Shown: one piece after another, positions 7,310 to 15,911 of the stretch | Layout of the letters: the number at the start of each line of letters is the position of its first letter | Position numbering within the stretch: position 1 is the stretch's first letter | DNA from: Deinococcus roseus | Lineage (GTDB): Bacteria; Deinococcota; Deinococci; Deinococcales; Deinococcaceae | DNA: 64,000 nt | Reading direction: 5' to 3' | Assembly: GCF_014646895.1 (NCBI RefSeq) | Contig: NZ_BMOD01000001.1 | Coordinates: 429,172-493,171 of the forward strand | Program-made: the position numbers and the translations under genes | Notes under the pieces: generated by a model | What the model was told of the DNA's origin: nothing | The model's database searches: none | Seen by the model: only the letters and a program-made list of their open reading frames with translations

Positions 7310-8455
7310 ATGCTTTCCCGCGAACAACTGCTGCATGCTGCCGAAACCCACGGCACCCCCCTCTATGTCTACGATGCCCGTGTGCTGGACGAGCGCATCC
7401 AGCGTGCCATTCAGGCTTTTTCTGGTGCAAAGATTTTCTTTGCCATGAAAGCCAATTCCAACCTGCACATCGTGCGCCGCATGAAAGACCAGGGTCTGGG
7501 CTTCGAGGTGGTGTCGTACGGCGAGTTGCACAAAGCCCTGCACGCAGGGGTTCCCGGAGAGCGCATTCTGGTCAATGGACCCGCAAAAACCCTGGAGGAA
7601 TATGAACTGGGACAGCAGGTGGGGGCCACCTTCATTCTGGACCGCCTGGACGAATGCCATTTTCTGAAGCCTGGAGCAAAAGCCATTGTGCGGGTGAATC
7701 CTGAACTGCATGTCTCCACCCATTCCCATCTGGCCACCGGGGAAGCCCATTCCAAATTTGGCATCCCCCTGGGACATGCCGCAGAAGCCCTCCAGCAGGC
7801 CAGAGATGCGGGTTTGAATGTGCGGGGCCTGCATCTGCACATCGGCAGTGCCATCCAGAACCCCGAGGACTTCCGGGAGGCATTTGAAAAAGTGGCCCAC
7901 CTGGCAGATGAGGTGGGCCACCTGGAAGTGCTGGATGTTGGGGGTGGATGGGGCCTGAACGCAGATCTGGAAGGAATCGCAAAAATTGCGTTTGAGGCTG
8001 CAAAATCCTTTGGGGCAGAACTGTGGGTGGAACCCGGACGTTTTCTGGTTTCAGAAAGCGGGGTGCTGTTGACCCGGGTGGTGGGCACCAAAGAAACCGC
8101 CCGCAAATTTGTTTTGCTGGACGCAGGCATGACCGAAATCCTCAGGCCCATGCTGTACGGAGCCATGCACCCTTTAAGACCCCTGTGGGACCATCCAGAA
8201 ACAGACCGTTTTGATCTGGCAGGCCCTGCATGTGAAAGTGGGGATGTGCTGGCCCGAGATGTTGAGCTTCCCCTTCCAGAACGCGGCAACATCCTGGCCC
8301 TAGAGCAGGCTGGGGCTTATGGGGCCGTGATGTCCAGCACCTACCTCTCGCGTCCCAGACCCGCCGAGGTCCTGTGGGATGGGGACTTCAGGGTGATCCG
8401 CAGACGTGAAAGCCTGGAAAAACTCTGGGAACTGGAGATGACTTCAGGGTTCTGA
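7310..8455 (+). CDS. lysA: Diaminopimelate decarboxylase
   Basis: It decarboxylates meso-diaminopimelate to L-lysine with pyridoxal phosphate. The 381-aa product has the PLP lysine in FFAMKANSN (K47), HLHIGSAIQ, the glycine-rich GGGWG phosphate site and the substrate-binding GPACESGDVLA. These are family III decarboxylase marks and the length is slightly short. It starts without a leader (TAGAAT 6 bases upstream). It stands alone, with no other dap gene in the window. Specificity for diaminopimelate over a related diamino acid (ornithine or arginine type) rests on overall similarity. Confidence 0.9.
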   Translation: MLSREQLLHAAETHGTPLYVYDARVLDERIQRAIQAFSGAKIFFAMKANSNLHIVRRMKDQGLGFEVVSYGELHKALHAGVPGERILVNGPAKTLEEYELGQQVGATFILDRLDECHFLKPGAKAIVRVNPELHVSTHSHLATGEAHSKFGIPLGHAAEALQQARDAGLNVRGLHLHIGSAIQNPEDFREAFEKVAHLADEVGHLEVLDVGGGWGLNADLEGIAKIAFEAAKSFGAELWVEPGRFLVSESGVLLTRVVGTKETARKFVLLDAGMTEILRPMLYGAMHPLRPLWDHPETDRFDLAGPACESGDVLARDVELPLPERGNILALEQAGAYGAVMSSTYLSRPRPAEVLWDGDFRVIRRRESLEKLWELEMTSGF

Positions 8456-8494
8456 ATCAGGAGGGTTCTGAATCAGGAGGGTTCTGAATCAGGA
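8447..8494. repeat. 16-bp tandem repeat, three copies
   Basis: GGGTTCTGAATCAGGA occurs three times head to tail between and within the convergent ends of lysA and mug. The lysA stop lies in copy 1 and the mug stop in copy 2, so slippage would alter the tail of mug. Confidence 0.9.
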
Positions 8495-9018
8495 AGTTGC
8501 CGGATGTGCTCTGCCAGATTCTGCCAGTGCTCGATGTTGAAGTGTGAATCTGCCAGAGGACTGGTGGACGGCAACACGAACACCTCCGCACCTTCAAACG
8601 TCTCGGGTTGCAGGCCAAACTGCAGTTTCTTTTTTTGCAAGCCTTCCTGAGCCGCCCTTTTGCTGGTGAAGGCAATGACGCTGGGCTTGAAGGTGCGAAC
8701 TTTCTGGGTGAGTTCATCCGGGGTGAACCCTTCTGAGGGCAACACCGAATCGATGCCCGAAAAACGCTTGCACACATCGGTGAGTCCCAAGCCATATTCA
8801 GGGAGGATCTGAAATTCCTGAGGTTTCATGGGTCTGGGAACCAGTCCCACCTGATGCAGCACCCGCCAGAATTTGTTCTGTGGATTGGCATAATACGCTT
8901 TTGCAGCAGCAGAGGTTTTGCTGGGGGCTGTCCCACAAAACACCAGTTTCAAACCTGGCTGCAGAACATCTGGAACGATGTATTCATCCTGAGGAAGGTC
9001 CAGGGGCAAGTCATTCAT
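8473..9018 (-). CDS. mug: G:T/U mismatch-specific uracil/thymine DNA glycosylase
   Basis: A 181-aa base-excision-repair enzyme of the Mug/TDG family that removes U or T opposite G. It shows the motif-1 segment VFCGTAPSKTSAAAKAYYA followed by NKFWRVLHQVGL, and motif 2 as LPSTSPLADSHFN. The motif-1 residue where E. coli Mug has Asn is replaced (GTAPS), as in some Mug relatives that use another catalytic acid. TAAGGT (9025-9030) sits 6 bases before the ATG, a leaderless start. The last residues (PDSEPS) are encoded by the tandem repeat shared with the lysA end. Confidence 0.88.
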   Translation of the reverse strand: MNDLPLDLPQDEYIVPDVLQPGLKLVFCGTAPSKTSAAAKAYYANPQNKFWRVLHQVGLVPRPMKPQEFQILPEYGLGLTDVCKRFSGIDSVLPSEGFTPDELTQKVRTFKPSVIAFTSKRAAQEGLQKKKLQFGLQPETFEGAEVFVLPSTSPLADSHFNIEHWQNLAEHIRQLPDSEPS

Positions 9019-9096
9019 GGATTTACCTTAGTGGATCTGGCTCCAGAAAACAGGGAGAAAACCTCAAAACAGAAAGGCACCCCTGCTGATGCCCAT

Positions 9097-9132
9097 GCAT
9101 CTGCCCTTTGCTCTTGGCCCTCGGCCCTCGGC
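9097..9132 (-). repeat. Tandem heptamer repeat (GCCGAGG type, minus orientation)
   Basis: On the minus strand the units are GCCGAGG, GCCGAGG, GCCAAGA, GCAAAGG and GCAGATG. It lies between mug (promoter side) and the 9143-9736 gene stop. Confidence 0.75.
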
Positions 9133-9142
9133 ATTCTGTCCC

Positions 9143-9736
9143 TCAATCGTCGTCGAAACGTTCTTCTTTAAAGGGATCGCCCCGCATGTGGTAGCCGTTC
9201 TTTTCCCAGAAACCGGGATGGTCTGCGGTCAAAAATTCAAAGCCAGAAACCCACTTGGCGCTTTTCCAGAAATACAGGTGGGGGACCACCAGCCTGAGGG
9301 GACCACCGTGGTCTTTCTCCAGGGGTTTTCCATCGAAGGTGTGGGCCAGCAGGTTGAGGTCTCTGTTGAAGTCTTCCAGCAGCAGGTTGGTGGTGTAACC
9401 GCCATAACAGTGCACCATCACCGCTGTGGCGGCAGGGTCCACCTTGAGGTGCTGCATCAGTGTGGGGATGCTGATTCCGGTCCAGGTGGTGTCCAGTTTG
9501 CTCCAGTGGGTCACACAGTGGATGTCGTAGGTGTGGGTGGTCTGCAGCAAAGCCAGCAGATCCTGCCAGCTGAAAATTCTGGGTTCGGCCAGGCCAGAGA
9601 TGCGGATTTCCACCTGTTCAGGCCTGAGGGTGGGGACAGGCCCGTAGGTCAAAACCGGGAAGCGTTCGGTCAGGGATTGACCCGGAGGAACCCTTTTGTT
9701 GTCTGCAGAGGGCTTCTTGAAAAATTTACCAAGCAT
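9143..9736 (-). CDS. Sulfite oxidase-like molybdopterin oxidoreductase
   Basis: A 197-aa protein of the sulfite-oxidase/MsrP molybdopterin-binding fold without the extra domains of eukaryotic sulfite oxidase. The likely Mo-ligand Cys is in YDIHCVTHWSKLDTTWTG; later family segments are GPLRLVVPHLYFWKSAKWV and GYHMRGDPFKEERF. No signal peptide is visible, so a cytoplasmic enzyme is likely. ATG 9736 is chosen for the GGAGGT 6 bases upstream. Substrate unknown; no membrane haem partner is adjacent. Confidence 0.85.
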   Translation of the reverse strand: MLGKFFKKPSADNKRVPPGQSLTERFPVLTYGPVPTLRPEQVEIRISGLAEPRIFSWQDLLALLQTTHTYDIHCVTHWSKLDTTWTGISIPTLMQHLKVDPAATAVMVHCYGGYTTNLLLEDFNRDLNLLAHTFDGKPLEKDHGGPLRLVVPHLYFWKSAKWVSGFEFLTADHPGFWEKNGYHMRGDPFKEERFDDD

Positions 9737-9954
9737 TCATGAACCTCCAACTTCTGGCACCTCGCATCACACCACCGAGGCAAGACAGATACGCCGCCAC
9801 ACCCCAAAAAGTTCATGGGGTGTTCCTCACAGGGTAAGTGTTCTGGATGAGCAGGTAAGTGGTCATGCTTACTGGGTGATGGAAGTCCTGTCCATCCCCT
9901 GATATATTTCGCTACAATGGAGGCATAGGGTACATTGCACACCAATGACCCTGT

Positions 9955-9974
9955 ACCTGAGACCGGGTCTCAGG
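9955..9974. promoter_or_regulatory. Perfect inverted repeat in the leader of the 10028 gene
   Basis: CCTGAGACC-G-GGTCTCAGG (9956-9974) is a perfect 9-bp inverted repeat. It lies about 40 bases downstream of a TACAAT box (9913-9918) and 54 bases before the start codon. It could be an operator or an RNA hairpin. Confidence 0.5.
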
Positions 9975-10027
9975 TATTCTCAAAGATTCACACTTTGCTC
10001 TTGCGTCAAGCAAAGGAGGAGGTGAGC

Positions 10028-10939
10028 ATGTACGCCAACAGCACCGCAACACAAGAAATCGAAGAGGCCAAGCGGCAGGCACTGCTCAACAACATTCTGG
10101 CCACCCTGCGTGGAGAGGACAACCACCTGATTCCCTTCGAGTGGGTGCGCTTCTTGAACCCGCGTGGAGAACATTATATTGGAACCCAGACCATTTTGGT
10201 AGAGCAAATCATCGGTTCCGTGGACCGCTACGACGAGTTTGACCAGCACTTTCTGCCCCTGACCCACCACCTCGATGAACGCTGGGTGGCCATCAGAAAA
10301 GCCCAGATTGAAGGCAAAGAGCTTCCCCCCATTCAGGTGTACAAGGTCGGCGAAGGGTACTTTGTCAAGGACGGCAACCACCGGGTGAGCGTGGCCAAAA
10401 GCACCCACCAGAAGTACATCGATGCCGAAATCATCGAACTGGATGTCAGCATCACCCCCCACCCTGGTGAATCCCTGCGTGAAATGATCATCCGCTCTGA
10501 AAAAGTGGAATTCTACCGCCACCTGGGTCTGGACACCCTGCGCCCTGACCATGCCGAGATTGACTTCAGCACGCCAGGACGGTACGACATCCTGCTGGAG
10601 CACATCCGCACCAGACAGTACTACCTGGGCATTCAGGAGCAGAGGGACATCAGCTGGGAAGAGGCTGTGGGCTCCTGGTACGACAAGCTGTACTGGCACG
10701 TGGTCCGGAACCTGCGCAAGCACAACGTGATGAGCAAGTTCCCTGGCCGCACCGAAGCTGACATCTACCTGTGGATCATGGACCACCGCTACTTCCTGAC
10801 CGAGCAGCTTGGTCACGATGTGGGCAGCGAATACGCCACCCTGAACTTCAAGGACCACTTCAGACCCCATTGGTGGGAACGGCTGGGACAGCGCATGCAG
10901 CTCTTGCGCAAGAAGATCGTTCCTGCCACCCACTCCTGA
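10028..10939 (+). CDS. ParB-like/DUF4032-type protein
   Basis: A 303-aa protein. The middle segment LPPIQVYKVGEGYFVKDGNHRVSVAK has the ParB/Srx-like fold signature, in which GNHR is the nucleotide-binding element. The second half, with FPGRTEADIYLWIMDHRYFLTEQ, resembles the DUF4032 region of similar proteins. Function is unknown; a regulatory or nucleotide-dependent role is possible. ATG 10028 has a strong AGGAGGTG upstream, so the longer frame from 9935 is rejected. Unlike many genes here it has a long leader (TACAAT at 9913-9918, about 110 bases upstream) containing a perfect palindrome. Confidence 0.6.
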   Translation: MYANSTATQEIEEAKRQALLNNILATLRGEDNHLIPFEWVRFLNPRGEHYIGTQTILVEQIIGSVDRYDEFDQHFLPLTHHLDERWVAIRKAQIEGKELPPIQVYKVGEGYFVKDGNHRVSVAKSTHQKYIDAEIIELDVSITPHPGESLREMIIRSEKVEFYRHLGLDTLRPDHAEIDFSTPGRYDILLEHIRTRQYYLGIQEQRDISWEEAVGSWYDKLYWHVVRNLRKHNVMSKFPGRTEADIYLWIMDHRYFLTEQLGHDVGSEYATLNFKDHFRPHWWERLGQRMQLLRKKIVPATHS

Positions 10940-10957
10940 CATCAGATCCATTCAAAA

Positions 10958-10993
10958 GAAGGCCTCCAGATCAAAATTCTGGAGGCCTTCTTG
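10958..10993. terminator. Bidirectional terminator
   Basis: A perfect 13-bp stem, 10958-10970 with 10978-10990, with T/A-rich flanks. It serves the convergent 10028 and VanW genes. Confidence 0.8.
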
Positions 10994-11021
10994 CACTGAA
11001 AAATTCAGATTTTCTGGGAAC

Positions 11022-12728
11022 TCAGCGGGCAGGGCCCACAGCATAAACCGCCTGCCAGGGCTTGTAGTTGCTGCTGATGGTGTCCTTGCGGGTGCCTTTG
11101 CCGTCCGTGATGGTGCGGGTCACCTGCACGTTGTACCCATCCACAGCCCAGTCCACCTGTTTCATCTGACCGGGGGCCAGTGAAGCGTCATAAATGGTTT
11201 TGGAGGCAGGATGAGGGGTTCTGGACAGGATGGTGGCATCCGAAATGGTCACTTTGCGTTTGACGGGAACCCCATACAAATTGACGGTGAGGGTGCCTTT
11301 GGCCATGTCGGTGATGGTGCGAACCAGGATGGGAGCACCGGTGTCGTTCTTCATCTTGAGGTCCACTCCGGGCTGGTACACCGCAGCTTCAAAACCCATC
11401 TGAGGCGCATACCAGTGCACCCAGTAGGCGTGCTGATTGCGTTCCACGATGGGAAGGCCTGCTTTGTACATGCTGCGGAAGGTGGTGGTGGACACCTGAC
11501 ACACCCCTCCGCCCACACCTTCCACGGTGCGCCCACCACTGATCACCAGGGCACCCACATAGCCATTCTCTGGGGAGATGTCTCCGATGGCATTGTTGAA
11601 GCTGAACACCTCATCTGGAGCAATCACATGACCATCCAGCGCTCCCGCAGCCACCTTCACATTGGTGGAGCGTTCACGGCTGGAGCCTTTGAAGGTGCTG
11701 GTTCCGCTGGAAATCAGCTTCAGGTTCCTGGGATCAGGCAAATCTGCCAGGGTGAGGGTGGGTTCCTGCACCTTGAGGGGCACCTCCACCTGGATCATTT
11801 CAGGTTTAAGCACCATGTTGGAGAGGGCCTCAAATGCGGCCTTCTGGTCCACGCTGTAGCCGGTTTTCTCCGGGACCGCTTTGATCTGGCCCTTGGAGAA
11901 ACGGAAACTGGCATTCAGGGCAGGCTGACCAATCAGGGCGTCCAGTTTCTGGATGGCACGCTGGATGCCTTTGGGGTCCAGCTCCAGTTTGTCTGAGCGC
12001 ACCCAGAACAAATCTGCCACGGTGTTGACCCCCAGGGTTCCGGTGCGCTCCTTTTTCGCCGGGGTGATGCCCACCACGGTGATGGGTCTGAGCACCAGAT
12101 TGGCCTGATCGATCAGGGGCTTGATGCTTTCTCTGGTGACAGCGGCCCGCATGGTTTTCACAGGGATTTCCAGGCTGGTGAGGGCTGGATTGCCCGTGTA
12201 GGTGTTCAGCACTGCCGTCACATCTGCAGCCTGACCGGGTTTGTCTGCCTGAATGATGTACTTGCCATTGCTGAAGATGGCTCTGGCAGGCACGGGTTTG
12301 CCGTCCAGGGTTCTGGACCAGCTTTCCAGTTGCTTTTTCAGCACATCGGGTTTGACGGTGACCACCCAGTCGGCGGTCTGCACGTCTTTCTTCCAGCCAA
12401 AACGGTACTGGACCCGCTCGAAGGTGGTGCGCTGCTGTCCCAGGTCAAAAGCCGTTTTTGCAGTGCTTTCATAATCCAGGGTCCAGCCCAGACGGGTGGC
12501 TGGAACACTGAAAATCTGGTCTGCCAGTTTCACGGTCACCACAGGAGCCTTGAGGGGTGCAGCTTTGAGCGCAGCAATGGCTTCTGCGAAGGTTTTTTCA
12601 CTCAGGTCCAGGCTTCCCACCTGGACTTTTTTCTCAATCCGTTCCGAGTCCTGCATGGAGTAGGCCCACACCAGAGGGGTGGCCACCACAAAGGCAATCG
12701 GCACGAGATACATCAAGGGTCGTTTCAT
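11022..12728 (-). CDS. VanW-family protein with peptidoglycan-binding-like domains
   Basis: A 568-aa exported protein. Residues about 4-24 form a signal/anchor, followed by two repeats of a type-4 peptidoglycan-binding-like domain (about 35-170 and 200-330). The VanW domain (about 355-480) has DEVFSFNNAIGD, GYVGALVISGG and EGVGGGVCQVSTT. VanW proteins occur in cell-envelope contexts but have no settled biochemical function. ATG 12728 is chosen because MKRPLMYLVP starts a typical signal and TACACT lies 9 bases upstream. meaB ends 59 bases upstream, but VanW seems to have its own promoter. Confidence 0.85.
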   Translation of the reverse strand: MKRPLMYLVPIAFVVATPLVWAYSMQDSERIEKKVQVGSLDLSEKTFAEAIAALKAAPLKAPVVTVKLADQIFSVPATRLGWTLDYESTAKTAFDLGQQRTTFERVQYRFGWKKDVQTADWVVTVKPDVLKKQLESWSRTLDGKPVPARAIFSNGKYIIQADKPGQAADVTAVLNTYTGNPALTSLEIPVKTMRAAVTRESIKPLIDQANLVLRPITVVGITPAKKERTGTLGVNTVADLFWVRSDKLELDPKGIQRAIQKLDALIGQPALNASFRFSKGQIKAVPEKTGYSVDQKAAFEALSNMVLKPEMIQVEVPLKVQEPTLTLADLPDPRNLKLISSGTSTFKGSSRERSTNVKVAAGALDGHVIAPDEVFSFNNAIGDISPENGYVGALVISGGRTVEGVGGGVCQVSTTTFRSMYKAGLPIVERNQHAYWVHWYAPQMGFEAAVYQPGVDLKMKNDTGAPILVRTITDMAKGTLTVNLYGVPVKRKVTISDATILSRTPHPASKTIYDASLAPGQMKQVDWAVDGYNVQVTRTITDGKGTRKDTISSNYKPWQAVYAVGPAR

Positions 12729-12787
12729 CCGAATAACAGTGTAACAAGGTGGTATACATTTTTTGGTAAGCAAAATCAGGTACTTGT

Positions 12788-13669
12788 TTAGAAAAGGGAA
12801 TCAAAAAGGGATTGCAATGATCGTTTCCCGGAAAGCACCTCAGGGAGCAGGTTTTCAGCATCCCTGAGTTTGTCGTGCGCCCAGTCTTCCAGCAGGACGC
12901 GCAATTCAAACCTCAAACGATTAAGACGACGCTGCCTGAGCCCCTCTGCTCCCAGATGCTCCCGGTGGTCCTGCAAAGCCTTGAGGAGTTCCGGAATGCC
13001 CTGCCCTTTCTGTGCACTGGTTTTCACAGCGGGGGGCATCCATTCCAGCATGCCACCCAGGGTCAGGGTGGCATGCAATTCACGCACCACCCGGTCTGCA
13101 CCGGGCAAGTCACTCTTGTTCACCACAAAGACATCAGCAATCTCCATCACCCCGGCTTTGAAAGCCTGCACCGCATCCCCCTGATTGGGGGTCAGAACCA
13201 GCACGGTGTGATCGGCAATGCTGGCGATGTCCACCTCGCTCTGGCCCACCCCCACGGTTTCAATCAGGATCACATCAAACCCAAAAGCCTCAATGGCCCG
13301 CAAAACCTGCAGGGTCTTGCCAGACACCCCACCCAGTGCCCCCCTGGACGCCAGGCTGCGAATGAACACCCCGCTGTCCAGGGTGTGCCGGGCCATGCGA
13401 ATGCGGTCTCCCAGAATGGCCCCTCCGGTGAAAGGACTGCTGGGATCCACGGCAATCACCGCCACGGTTTTTCCCTGGCTGCGCAGTTCCTGAATGATCT
13501 GGTCGGTGAGGGTGCTTTTCCCACTGCCCGGACTCCCGGTGATGCCAATGACCTGGGCAGTGTGGTGCAGAGAAAGAAGCTCTTCTGGAAAGTCCTGACC
13601 GGACTCCAGCAGGGTGATGGTGCGGGCCAGGGCTCTGGGATCGCCCTCCTTGAAACGTTGCATCAGCAT
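12788..13669 (-). CDS. meaB: Methylmalonyl-CoA mutase-associated GTPase MeaB
   Basis: A 293-aa G3E-family GTPase that protects and reloads B12-dependent methylmalonyl-CoA mutase. The P-loop GSPGSGKST is at residues 45-53, the switch region at DPSSPFTGGAILGDR, ETVGVGQSEVD provides Walker B, and NKSD gives guanine specificity. The mutase is not in the window. The start at 13669 (or M3, 13663) lacks a ribosome binding site; TATGTT lies 8 bases upstream, right beside a heptamer repeat array. Confidence 0.92.
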   Translation of the reverse strand: MLMQRFKEGDPRALARTITLLESGQDFPEELLSLHHTAQVIGITGSPGSGKSTLTDQIIQELRSQGKTVAVIAVDPSSPFTGGAILGDRIRMARHTLDSGVFIRSLASRGALGGVSGKTLQVLRAIEAFGFDVILIETVGVGQSEVDIASIADHTVLVLTPNQGDAVQAFKAGVMEIADVFVVNKSDLPGADRVVRELHATLTLGGMLEWMPPAVKTSAQKGQGIPELLKALQDHREHLGAEGLRQRRLNRLRFELRVLLEDWAHDKLRDAENLLPEVLSGKRSLQSLFDSLF

Positions 13670-13687
13670 GGCTGAACCAACATAACA

Positions 13688-13722
13688 TTTCAGCTCTCAG
13701 CTGTCAGCCATCAGCGGTCAGC
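13688..13722 (-). repeat. Heptamer array, left arm of a 180-bp inverted element
   Basis: On the minus strand it reads GCTGACC, GCTGATG, GCTGACA, GCTGAGA, GCTGAAA. It faces the array at 13838-13867; together they bound a 180-bp interval. Confidence 0.8.
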
Positions 13723-13787
13723 AAAGACAACAGCGAAGCTGCAGCTTCATGCAAGCAAACCATCTCATGAAGACCTTCCAGAAAGCA

Positions 13788-13824
13788 ACCTTCCCGTTCC
13801 TGAAACACACGAACGGGAAGGTTA
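13788..13824. terminator. Perfect 13-bp hairpin, probable terminator
   Basis: AACCTTCCCGTTC (13788-13800) pairs exactly with 13812-13824. It lies past the stop of the purM-phosphatase unit on the minus strand. The U tract is poor, so termination is inferred from position. Confidence 0.5.
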
Positions 13825-13837
13825 AGCTGAACCAGCG

Positions 13838-13867
13838 GCTGAAAGCTGATGGCTGATCGCTGACCGC
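13838..13867 (+). repeat. Heptamer array, right arm of a 180-bp inverted element
   Basis: Units GCTGAAA, GCTGATG, GCTGATC, GCTGACC, then GC. Inverted relative to 13688-13722, and ending right at the stop of the phosphatase gene. Confidence 0.8.
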
Positions 13868-13868
13868 T

Positions 13869-14570
13869 TCAGGGCACCTGTACGTCTTCGTCTTCCAGAG
13901 ACAAATCTTCCAGGTGGGCTGCATCGTTGAAGCTGAGCAGCCTCCCTCCATCCGAATGCAGCACAAAGCGGGTGATGCTGGTGTTGTCGATGGAAAGTCT
14001 GGCCCACACATCGCGCAGTTCGCCCCCCAGAGCAAGGCTGACAGCCACCCGCACCACACCCCCGTGGGTGACCACCATCACGCGGCCCCCTTTGTGCCGG
14101 TCGCGCAGTTCGAAGAAAGCCTGACTGACCCGGTCGTACAGGTCGGCCATGCTCTCCCCTCCCGGACGGCGGGTGTTCCAGGGGTCCTGATGCAAAGCCG
14201 CCAGATACTCCCCATGCTGCACTTCAATGTCTGGGAGGTACAGGCCACCCAGTTCGCCCACATCGATTTCACGCAGGCGGTCATCGGTCTGGATGGTGGG
14301 CTGGTTGTTCAGAACAGCAGCCATCCCTCTGGCCGTGTCCATGGAACGGGTGAGGTCGCTGGAGTAAATGGCATCCACAGAAACCCCTTCCAGACGGTCT
14401 GCCAGAGCCTGCACCTGCAATTTTCCGTGGTCTGACAGGGGAACATCGGTGTGGCCCTGGTAACGGCGAATGGCGTTCCAGGTGGTTTCGGCATGGCGGA
14501 TCACCCAGAATTCCGTGAGGTCACTGCCCTCACGGAATCCGGTGGGTGGGGGTGGCACCCTTTTGGTCAC
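13869..14570 (-). CDS. Histidine phosphatase family protein (phosphoglycerate-mutase-like)
   Basis: A 233-aa branch-1 histidine phosphatase. RHAET at residues 25-29 supplies the phosphorylated His, and VMVVTHGGVVR the second catalytic His. LREIDVGELGG and RRPGGESMADLYDR fit the CobC/GpmB-like group. The substrate cannot be read from sequence. Its ATG overlaps the purM TGA (ATGA), so it is co-translated with purM. The acidic tail (LEDLSLEDEDVQVP) is an extension. Confidence 0.85.
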   Translation of the reverse strand: MTKRVPPPPTGFREGSDLTEFWVIRHAETTWNAIRRYQGHTDVPLSDHGKLQVQALADRLEGVSVDAIYSSDLTRSMDTARGMAAVLNNQPTIQTDDRLREIDVGELGGLYLPDIEVQHGEYLAALHQDPWNTRRPGGESMADLYDRVSQAFFELRDRHKGGRVMVVTHGGVVRVAVSLALGGELRDVWARLSIDNTSITRFVLHSDGGRLLSFNDAAHLEDLSLEDEDVQVP

Positions 14571-15598
14571 CGGCCCACCAGTTGGATGCCCTCGCCTGCC
14601 ACCATCTCCCCGATGCGGTAAGGGGTTTCTCCGGCTTCACGCAGGATTTGCATGGCGAGGTCCTGCTCTGCCAGTGTCACCATGAAGACGTATCCGATGC
14701 CCATGTTGAGGGCACGGTGGGCCTCCACAAGTTCAATCTGTCCAAGCTCCACGATTTTCTGGAAGAGGGGTGGAACGTCCCAGGAGCCTTCGTAAACTCT
14801 GGCCCCCAGACCTTCAGGAAACACCCGTGGGGGGTTCTCAATGAGGCCGCCTCCGGTGATGTGGGCCATCCCTTTGACGTTGACACCCGCATCTTTGAGG
14901 GCACGGTAGGCCAGCACGTATTCCCGGTGGGGTTTCAGCAGGGCTTCTGCGTAAGTTTCACCGTTCAGGAAGTCACGGGGCACAAAGAGGTCTTCGTTTT
15001 CCAGCACCTTGCGGGCCAGAGAAAAACCGTTGGTGTGGAGGCCCGTGCTGGGAACGCCAATCAAAACATCCCCTTCTTGCAAGGTGCTGCCATCCACAAG
15101 ATCCTTGCGGTCCAGCACACCCACGATGGTGCCCACCAGGTCCAGTTCGCCTTCCAGATAAACACCGGGCATCTCGGCGGTTTCGCCGCCCAGCAGGGCT
15201 GCACCCACACGCTCACAGGCCACGGCAGCACCGTTCACCACGGTGGCCACGGTCTCGGGAACCAGTTTGCCAGTGGCCACATAATCCAGGAAGAACAGCG
15301 GACGGGCACCCTGCACCAGAATGTCATTGACACAGTGGTTCACGATGTCCATGCCCAGCGTGTCAAACTTCTGTGCGGCCACAGCCACCTTGGTCTTGGT
15401 GCCCACACCATCGGTGGAGGCCACCAGCACGGGCTCTTCCATGTCTTTGAAGTTCAGGGCCGAAAACAGTCCTCCGAACGACCCGACGCCTGCCAGCACC
15501 TGGGGGGTGTAGGTGCGCTTGACGGCGTCTTTCATCAGTTCCACAGCGCGGTTACCAGCATCAATGTCCACACCGGCGCTCTTGTAATCTATTGACAT
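14567..15598 (-). CDS. purM: Phosphoribosylformylglycinamidine cyclo-ligase
   Basis: The fifth step of purine synthesis: ATP-dependent ring closure of FGAM to AIR. The 343-aa length is normal. The start MSIDYKSAGVDIDAGN, the STDGVGTKTKVA segment, HCVNDILVQGA, GGETAEMPG and HITGGGLIENPPRV are typical of PurM. GGAGG stands 5 bases before ATG 15598. It is the first gene of a two-gene unit with the histidine phosphatase. Confidence 0.96.
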   Translation of the reverse strand: MSIDYKSAGVDIDAGNRAVELMKDAVKRTYTPQVLAGVGSFGGLFSALNFKDMEEPVLVASTDGVGTKTKVAVAAQKFDTLGMDIVNHCVNDILVQGARPLFFLDYVATGKLVPETVATVVNGAAVACERVGAALLGGETAEMPGVYLEGELDLVGTIVGVLDRKDLVDGSTLQEGDVLIGVPSTGLHTNGFSLARKVLENEDLFVPRDFLNGETYAEALLKPHREYVLAYRALKDAGVNVKGMAHITGGGLIENPPRVFPEGLGARVYEGSWDVPPLFQKIVELGQIELVEAHRALNMGIGYVFMVTLAEQDLAMQILREAGETPYRIGEMVAGEGIQLVGR

Positions 15599-15670
15599 CT
15601 CTTCCTCCAGAGCAGCCCTCTCCGGGCACTCTGGTTATTGTAACCTCTGGCAGGCGGGAAGAAACAGCAT

Positions 15671-15694
15671 TGTTTATGGGATTGTTTATGGGAT
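15671..15694. repeat. 12-bp direct repeat, two copies
   Basis: TGTTTATGGGAT twice in tandem in the purM upstream region, followed by a partial third copy. Confidence 0.8.
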
Positions 15695-15728
15695 TGTTGG
15701 TGGAAATTCTGGAGGGGAATGGGAGATT

Positions 15729-15751
15729 GCCGAGGGCCGAGAGCCGAGGGC
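15729..15751 (+). repeat. Heptamer array, left arm of a 183-bp inverted element
   Basis: Units GCCGAGG, GCCGAGA, GCCGAGG, GC. It faces 15882-15911. Confidence 0.8.
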
Positions 15752-15881
15752 AAAATACAACTTCCATGCGATGCTCTGTTCGCATCCAGTGTTTTGCAAG
15801 CACTCAGTCCTCTTCACATCCTGCACATTGCCTTCCAAACCTGTACAAATTTGAAGGACGAAGACAAAGCCAGATCCTTAA

Positions 15882-15911
15882 GCCCTCGGCCCTGTGCTCT
15901 CGGCCCTCGGC
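15882..15911 (-). repeat. Heptamer array, right arm of a 183-bp inverted element
   Basis: On the minus strand the units are GCCGAGG, GCCGAGA, GCACAGG, GCCGAGG, GC, nearly the same as the left arm but inverted. Confidence 0.8.
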
